From the NCBI GenBank assembly GCA_039000515.1, contig JBCFYV010011172.1, positions 78,583,846-78,647,845 on the forward strand: a stretch of 64,000 nucleotides of DNA, given 5' to 3'. Origin of the DNA: Timema cristinae (Eukaryota > Arthropoda > Insecta > Phasmatodea > Timematidae). The notes below the pieces were generated by a model that ran no database searches, was not told where the DNA came from, and saw only the letters and a program-made list of their open reading frames with translations. How positions within the stretch are numbered: the stretch's first letter is position 1; each line of letters begins with the position of its first letter. Position numbers and translations under genes: made by a program. Below, one piece after another: positions 56,785 through 64,000 of this stretch.

Positions 56785-58975
56785 TGTAGTGCAAGTTGCT
56801 ATGTGTTAAGGTGGGATGCAAGTCACTATGAGTAAGGTTGAGTGTAGTCACTAGTGGTAAGGTGGAGTGGAAGTCACTATGAGTACAGGTGGGATGGAAG
56901 TCACTCTGAGTCAAGGTGGGTGTGTCAATGATTAAGGTGGATGTAAGTCACTCTGAGATAAGGTTGGATGGAAGTCACTGTGAGCAAGGTGGATGTGAAG
57001 TCACTCTGAGTCAAGGTGAGGTGAAGTCACTCTGAGACAAGGTGGGGTGAAGTCACTATGAGTCAAGGTGAGATGGAAGTCACTCTGAGTCAAGGTGAGG
57101 TGAAGTCATCTGAGACAAGGTTGGATGGAAGTCACTATGAGTCAAGGTGGGGTGGAAGTCACTCTGAGTCAAGGTGGGTGAAGTCACTCTGAGACAAGGT
57201 GGGGTGTAAGTCACTTGAGACAAGGTGGTGGAAGTCACTCTGAGTCAAGGTGAGGTGGAAGTCACTATGAGTCAAGGTGGGATGAAGTCACTCTGAGTCA
57301 AGGTAGGTGGAAGTCACTATGAGACAAGGTTGGTGGAAGTCACTCTGAGTCAAGGTGGGGTGAAGTCACTCATGAGACAAGGTGGTGGAAGTCACTCTGA
57401 GTCAAGGTGGATGGAAGTCACTATGAGCAAGGTTGGATGGAAGTCACTCTGAGTCAAGGTTGGATGGAAGTCACTCTGAGACAAGGTTGGGATGGAATCA
57501 CTCTGAGTCAAGGTGGGGTGTAAGTCACTATGAGACAATGGTGGGTCAGTGTAAGTCACTCTGAGATCAAGGTGGGATGGAAGTCACTTGAGACAAGGTG
57601 GGGTGGGAAGTCACTCTGAGACAAGGTGGGATGGAAGTCACTATGAGTCAAGGTGGGTGGAAGTCACTATGAGTCAAGGTGGGTGGAAGTCACTCTGAGA
57701 AGGTGGGTGAAGTCACTCTGAGAAAGGTGGGGTGGAAGTCACTATGAGACAAGGTGGGATGGAAGTCACTCTGAACAAGGTGGGATGTAAGTCACTCTGA
57801 GTCAAGGTAGGGATGGAAGTCACTATGAGGTCAAGGTGGATGGAAGTCACTCTGAGTCAAGGTGGGATGGAAGTCACTCTGAGTCAAGGTGGGGTGAAGT
57901 CACTCTGAGACAAGGTGGGGTGGTAAGTCACTATGAGTCAAGGTTGGGTGGAAGTCACTTGAGTCAAGGTGGATGGAAGTCACTCTGAGCAAGGTGGGGT
58001 GGAAGTCACTATGAGACAAGGTGGATGGAAGTCACTATGAGACAAGGTGGTGGAAGTCACTATGAGTCAAGGTTGGGTGCAAGTCACTCTGAGACAAGGT
58101 TGGATGGAAGTCACTCTGAGTCAAGGTGGGATGGAAGTCACTATGAGGCAAGGTTGGTGGAAGTCACTATGAGTCAAGGTTGGATGGAAGTCACTCTGAG
58201 TCAAGGTGGGGTGAAGTCCTACATGATGAGTATCACAAGGTGGATGGAAGTCACTCTGAGTCAAGGTGGGGTGGTAAGTCACTTGATCAAGTTGGATGGA
58301 AGTCACTCTGAGACAAGGTGGGATGGAAGTCACTCTGAGTCAAGGTGGGTGGAAGTCACTATGAGTCAAGGTGGGGTGAAGTCACTCTGAGTACAAGGTG
58401 GGATGGAAGTCACTCTGAGACAAGGTGGGGTGGAAGTCACTCTGAGTCAAGGTGGTGGAAGTCACTCTGAGTCAAGGTGGATGGAAGTCACTCTGAGTCA
58501 AGGTGGGATGGAAGTCACTCTGAGTCAAGGTGGATGGAAGTCACTCTGAGTCAAGGTGGGATGAAGTCACTATGAGTCAAGGTGGAGTGGAAGTTACTAT
58601 GAGTCAAGGTTGGATGGAAGTCACTCTGAGTCAAGGTGGATGCAAGTCACTATGAGTCAAGGTGGGATGGAAGTCCTCTGAGTCAAGGTGAGGTGGAAGT
58701 CACTATGAGACAAGGTGGATGGAAGTCACTCTGAGTCAAGGTGGGATGGAAGTCACTCTGAGTCAAGGTGAGATGGAAGTCACTATGAGTCAAGGTGAGG
58801 TGGAAGTCACTCTGATCAAGGTGAGTGGAAGTCACTCTGAGTCAAGGTGAGTGGAAGTCACTATGAGTCAAGGTGGGTGGAAGTCACTATGAGTCAAGGG
58901 GGTTAAGTCACTATGAGTCAAGTGGGTGTAAGTCACTATGATTTAAGGTTGGATCAATGTCCCTGTGAGTCAAAA
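56785..58975 (+). repeat. 27-bp minisatellite, about 80 copies
   Basis: Unit AAGGTGGGATGGAAGTCACT then CTGAGTC. Two alternating positions (CTCTGAG or CTATGAG; GAGTC or GAGAC) define unit types. Many units are 24-26 bp because of one-base deletions. The 121-codon frame at 58025-58390 is repeat translation. Confidence 0.97.
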
Positions 58976-59570
58976 TGATGATTGTGGCTGTTAGTTAATG
59001 TTAATTAAGTTATAAGAATGTATATTTGAGAATGCCGGGTTTCATTAAATTCCAAACCACTGGTATTCTATTTTATCCTTCTTCCTCATGAAGAAAGCCA
59101 GGATAAGACCTGGGTGAGCTCAAAAATAGACAAACCTAACAGGCACCATTGTTCAATAGTTTAGCACTAATTTCTCAATCCCTTCCTCGAATCAAACAAA
59201 GCAGTGAGGTGCGTCTGGTGGGTTTTTTTGTGTGTTTTTTCTCAACATCGTGTCCTACCAATTAGCGCAACTTATAATCACCGCGGGTGCAACTAAAGAA
59301 TATGGACAGCTGGAGAGGAAACCGGCCTTCTCAAGACCCGGTCAATGGGACGTTGAATCGTCCTTGAGAAGGAAGAAAATCATTATATGGAATTCTCTTG
59401 AGAATGACGTGGAGACTTATAATTAACAAAGTAAACAACAATTGATTTGAAGTAGATAATATCTATTATATTGAATATACCGTATGCAACAACTAAATTG
59501 TTTGGAAAGAGTTTTCGTAGATATGTAGCCTGTATTCACGTGCTAATGGAGTTCCAATCGGACAGAAGAT
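58976..59570. other. unassigned sequence
   Basis: The 64-codon plus frame at 59232-59426 has no recognised domain. Confidence 0.4.
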
Positions 59571-59905
59571 ATAATTATTATTGTTTAAAGAAGAGTGGGC
59601 ATAAAATTTGTCATTATTGTTTAAAGAGGAGTGGGTATAAAATTTGTCATTATTGTTTAGAGAGAGTGGGATAAAATTTGTCATTATTGTTTAAAGAGGA
59701 GTGGGTATAAAATTTGTCATTATTGTTTAAGAGATTGGGCATAAGATTTGTCATTATTGTTTAAAGAGGAGTGGGTATAAAATTTGTCATTATTGTTTAA
59801 AGAGGAGTGGGTATAAAATTTGTCATTATTGTTTAGAGAAGAGTGGGCATAAAATTTGTCATTGTTGTTTAGAGAAGAGTGGGCATGAAATTTGTAATTA
59901 TTGCA
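59571..59905 (+). repeat. 36-bp tandem repeat, about nine copies
   Basis: Unit TTATTGTTTAAAGAGGAGTG then GGTATAAAATTTGTCA, 36 bp. Open in both directions over short frames (for example AHSSLNNNDKFY on the minus strand). Confidence 0.95.
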
Positions 59906-60034
59906 TAAAAAGTACAAATCTGAAACTAATAAAAATACAACTTTCCAAAGCTATTAAAAGGTACGATGAATTGGGCGAGAAAGAAATTACTTACACAGAT
60001 GGGTGTGTGGACAAAGGCATCAATATAGTCTTAC

Positions 60035-60247
60035 CTGCCTCGGTGGCCGCATGGTCCATGGCGTCGCTCTCACGTTAGACTAGACTGCTGATCACAGGGA
60101 GATCAGGGTTTGAATCCTAGTCGGGTTTACTAAGGTTTTTTTTAAGATGGTTTTCCACTCTCCGAGTACGTAAATTCTCAGCCCTAGCTCAGTATAGTAA
60201 TTAGTACATATTCTTATAACCTGAACATGGGGTATAACGCAGTGCTA
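60035..60247 (+). mobile_element. tRNA-derived SINE (type B head)
   Basis: GCCTCGGTGGCCGCATGGTC, CAGGGTTTGAATCCTAGTCG, GGTTTTCCACTCTCCGAGTA and a decayed tail GGGGTATAACGCAGTGCTA. The body is shortened. Confidence 0.85.
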
Positions 60248-60589
60248 CTTGATTGGTTTGCGCTCAATAGGTCTAAGGCTCTGAATATAAGGAGTGAAAA
60301 ATATATGCTCAATCTCAAGCTGCATTTCTTCAGATATCCCTAAGGGCGTACACAAAGTGTCTTGGTTTCGAAGCTACTGCGTTTACACACGTCATGTACA
60401 TTGAGTTTAATATTATTTGTAATGGGAAAAATAATGTACTTTGGATTTTTTTTTTAAAGCCTATGTCCGTTTTGAGATTATAATAAACGCATCAGTGAAA
60501 ATCCTGTATAAATCGGTTTAGCGGTTTTTGAGTTTATTGCGAACATACAAACACGCAATCAAGCCTCTTTGTATAAGTGAGTGATGAGA

Positions 60590-60682
60590 AAGAGGCACAA
60601 GCCCTCACCATAGAGAAAGGAATATACATTCCTCTATGCCCTCACCATAGAGAAAGGAATATACATTCCTCTATGCCCTCGC
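60590..60682 (+). repeat. 37-bp direct repeat, two copies, each with an inner palindrome
   Basis: GCCCTCACCATAGAGAAAGG then AATATACATTCCTCTAT, twice. GGAATATACATTCC is nearly self-complementary, with flanking AGAAA/CTCTA. Confidence 0.9.
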
Positions 60683-62636
60683 TAAGAAAATAATACATAT
60701 GCCATCCCCTTTCCCAAAAGGTTCAGTGCAGTTACATACATAATAAAAATAAAAATCTTACATGCACAACTCATGCTAATGATCTACAACCTAGTTGGAA
60801 ATACTTTTTAATGTATACCCTTAATTAGTCTTATTAGTTTCTTGAAACTTTGTTACCACACGGTTGAAACCAAGCAATCTCGTTAACGCGCAACGTGAAC
60901 AAGGACCGGGCTCTAACAACTAATGTTAGTAGGGCTATCTAAGTGGGTAGCACTTTAATTCGACTATCTGCATTAGGGGTACCTTCCGACCCTCTTCCAT
61001 GTAATTAACCAATTTCTCTTTAGAAGAACGTTTGTGCTGGTTTTTTTGTTTTGTTTTAAATCCTTCTTATTTCTATTCTCTTAGGCTAGAAAGTTGAAGT
61101 TATTGCTCGATAGTACTGGCCTTATTCATCCTCTTAATCTTGTTCCTTTTATTAGGGTAGTTAAAGTCGGTGATAAATAGTATTCACACTAGAATGGACT
61201 CTTTACCTACTCTGAAGGATAGAAGTCTTCCTTGAATGATTGCATAATGGTTCTATCTTATAAACTACATCATAGTGGAAGCAAGGTAGGTTTGTAGCAT
61301 TTCAGGATAAACGGAGTGTCATGGGCCTAGTATATAACTCTAAGAAGGGATCTTCTCGTCTGAAGTTACTCATTAAACTCTAGTGACACCACTGTATTGG
61401 TCACACCTTTATATACATAGCTAATTATATATGTTGGTTAAGTCCGGCTATGGTAGCCCGTCGTTAAGTGGCCAGACGAGGCCCCAATAATAATTAGAGA
61501 TGATCGCACGAGTAGGCGAGCAGCCTAGTTATCGAAAAGAAGACCTGTTCCCTGATCGTAATGAAGTATCTTCTCTCGTTCCTTGCAAGTCATGGTAACT
61601 TTACATAACACTCACTGTGTGTGTTTTTTCCTGCTCTCACAGCCCTGACCCAGTAGCACACACACGAGGTAAGAGCCGTTATCTTCGACATGTTTTACTC
61701 ACACACAAACCTCAGCTGTCGAGGATAACTCAAAACAAAACAATGCAACAGGAGACGTGCACTTGCATTCCTATAGTAGAGTTCTTGTAAGAATAACAGT
61801 ATCTGATGTTTACAAAAGCTAGTCGAACTACTTAATATGTTCATACTTGAAGTCATATGATCTGCAGCTGTCACTTTAGATAGTTATTATCAATACATAA
61901 AATAACACTAAGAGTAAAATGTTATAAATGTTGATTGTATAAAATATTGTATTTTCTAAACTGTTATTAATTTTGTACGTGAGTGAATAAGACAGTAAAA
62001 GAGTTGAGTTTTAAATACGACACCAAATAATATAACCTTAGCTGTTAAAAAAAGGAACGACACCTTTCGGGGCGTCAAGGAAAGTAGATTTCTTCCTCTG
62101 AATGTGTTTCTTGCCCTGATTCCTCAAAAGCTATCAAACACTTTATCTAGGGGGTAAGAATGAAAGTCATTAAGAATAAATACACCCGCGTTATTGCATA
62201 GAGAGGAAATAAAAACATTGAAAACTGTTTCCCTACACAATGGATCAGAATTTGAAAACTTGAACTCCCTATTCATGACGCCCACGCGTAATGTGAGTCT
62301 AGCTTATTTGACCTTTCAGTCACCACTGCGGGGGACATAATAGTGTTAGAACTTTTTTTATAGATAATTTATACTTGAATAAGTTTGTGTCGTGTATAAG
62401 AACCGACAGAATGACAGTTTTGTCCAATCAGGATTACTAGGACACAGCTCGACAATATGTAGTGCAGCTCTCACTAATGATTAGAATAGGTTTTTTTTAA
62501 AACATTATGCATTTTAAATTTAGGCTATAGAGAAACTTAAACAAATTTACAACCTCGAGATTATACTGGATCTTAACGTTTAATGTGCCTTAAAACTCAA
62601 AAAAGTGGATCTTACAATTATGTATGTTCATCTGTA
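60683..62636. other. unassigned sequence
   Basis: No gene, RNA or repeat recognised. Confidence 0.4.
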
Positions 62637-62831
62637 CAGGATGATTCACTCGGGACTGAACATCTATTATTTTAATTAACTTATGGTTGGAAAGTCACAT
62701 TTGAATAAGGTAAAACATACCTAGATCCATGACAAGTAGTAATGTCATGGGATAGAGAACCGCTCCGGTCGTTTTCACGATTATCTTATATATTCTATAT
62801 AAGAGCTGTTCAGTCACGAGTGAATCACCTG
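62637..62831. mobile_element. Tc1/mariner-like miniature element, 195 bp
   Basis: Left end CAGGATGATTCACTCGGGAC, right end the complement of CAGGTGATTCACTCGTGAC, followed by TGAACA in both. Flanked by TA at 62635-62636 and 62832-62833. No coding capacity. Confidence 0.85.
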
Positions 62832-62839
62832 TAGATCTG

Positions 62840-64000
62840 GATATACCGGCGGCTCCAGTCAAAACGGTAAGATCGATTTAGTTCGAACATTATATCTAAA
62901 TTTTATATGATCATACTTTGAAGAAAATTCGGTATTTTAATTATAGCTCTAAAACTAAACTTGGTTTACTGATGACATGTTTTTGAAGATTCAAAATTTA
63001 AAAAATATATGTATAGTGATTTTGCTCAAAATTGCTATCTGGGAAGTGTTTTACATGATGAATAGGAAAGTATATTTGTTATTTTTAAAATTAGAGTAGT
63101 TTACTGTTGAATAGTTTTAGAAATTTTCATTAATTTTTTAATTGCTTTAATCTAAACATTTTGTTTGGAATTTATTTCTGAAGTGATATATGATTACCAA
63201 AATGGTATGTTTGTTTTTCAAAGGAAATCTTACATAAAGGTGGTTCATTTTTGAGGAAAAGAAATTATTTATACAATATACTATATTAGAAAGTATGCAC
63301 GAATGTGTCAAGCCATTTATTTATCCTTCATAGTATTGTTAATATTTGTTTTAACCTAAGGATAACATGTTTTAATTATTCAACATTGCAATAAATTATA
63401 AAGCCTCAAATAATGTTGATATCTATCATATGATTAAGTAAACTATGAGTAAGGTCAATGTAATTTGTATAAGTATATAGGCCTATAACATAGTCTTTAT
63501 TCTTATTTTCCTCACACCAGTATGATAAACAATAAATACTCTTAAAATTAGTTACATAAAACAGCTAAACAAAGATCATCAATGCCAAAAACATCAATAT
63601 TTATCTTCACGCACCTAATTATTTACTGTGTTCTGAAGCAACTGCACACAGCCTTCCAATTTGAAAAACAAACATCACTTGATTTGTCCCTTAGCCAATC
63701 GAATGGAGTAACGGTTTTGAAATATCATATTTACTTAAACTGGTGTCTAATAATGAAGCTTTACTTCAGTTATGCTAATATTGGATAATTAACATCTCGT
63801 ACGCAGCCTTCGTGATTTCTATCGAGTCTTCAGAAGTAGGACGCCGGTTGGGGGTTTTATTTACAAAGTATTAGTAAATTACATAACTATCAGATGATCG
63901 TTAAGTGGATTAGCAAGGATAACTGTGTTTTGTAGAATCTATGGCAACACTTTTGACTGACCCTGTCATTTGCATTTCCATTTTCTTTTTGAGTTAATTT
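62840..64000. other. AT-rich sequence without recognised features
   Basis: The 68-codon plus frame at 63582-63788 has no recognised domain. Confidence 0.4.

Noticed and set aside
58025..58390. 121-codon frame with EVTMSQG-type repeats
   Set aside because: Translation of the 27-bp minisatellite; no start context or splice support.
1..64000. CRISPR array or bacterial contamination
   Set aside because: Repeats are contiguous without unique spacers, and exon-intron structure, SINEs and LINEs show animal DNA.
34788..64000. First calpain exon(s) upstream of 34787
   Set aside because: No minus-strand frame with a plausible N-terminal calpain sequence and a phase-2 donor was found by eye; a transcript would be needed.

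Overview
This is AT-rich eukaryotic, metazoan DNA with short GC-richer exons separated by long introns full of repeats. Tc1/mariner-like, hAT-like and non-LTR elements, together with a diverged calpain, make an arthropod the most likely source. I cannot name the species. No bacterial-type operon, rRNA gene, intact tRNA gene or CRISPR array is visible.

The only host gene I can support is on the minus strand: four consecutive internal exons of a calpain-family gene at 34787-34616, 28142-27937, 8638-8498 and 1718-1545. They are joined by phase-compatible GT-AG introns of about 6.5, 19.3 and 6.8 kb. Together they encode the N-terminal linker, core PC1 and the start of PC2. The nucleophile Cys of the GDCW motif is Thr (GDTW, codon ACG) and the oxyanion-hole Gln is Pro, so the product looks like a catalytically dead calpain, as in insect calpain C. 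Exon 4 is one base short in a C5 run (1687-1691). The first and last exons lie outside the window or were not recognised.

The introns carry several minisatellites: 59 bp (1.7-4.6 kb), 42 bp (8.7 kb), 66 bp (9.5-10.4 kb), about 105-155 bp (14.8-15.5 kb), 66-67 bp (23.8-25.1 kb) and 48 bp (30.9-31.8 kb). The 59-bp array stands out: its unit is a copy of the intron 3 acceptor plus the first 28 bp or so of exon 4, repeated about 49 times directly upstream of the real exon. The 66-bp and 67-bp arrays, 13 kb apart in one intron, share a common ancestral unit.

Mobile elements fill much of the rest. There are tRNA-derived SINEs with at least three different heads but one shared 3' tail, and 42-53 bp insertions made only of that tail and flanked by target-site duplications. 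There are three decayed non-LTR retrotransposons (6.5-7.7, 32.7-33.4 and 44.2-47.6 kb). A 4.28-kb interval is bounded by perfect 18-bp inverted repeats that include TTAA (14.4-18.7 kb). A decayed DNA element with roughly 370-400-bp terminal inverted repeats carries a broken multi-copy ORF (36.6-40.0 kb). There are also mariner-like and hAT-like miniature elements.

From 34.8 to 64 kb no further host exon was recognised. That half is either the calpain 5' intron or intergenic DNA, and holds mobile elements plus a very large 27-bp array (56.8-59.0 kb).
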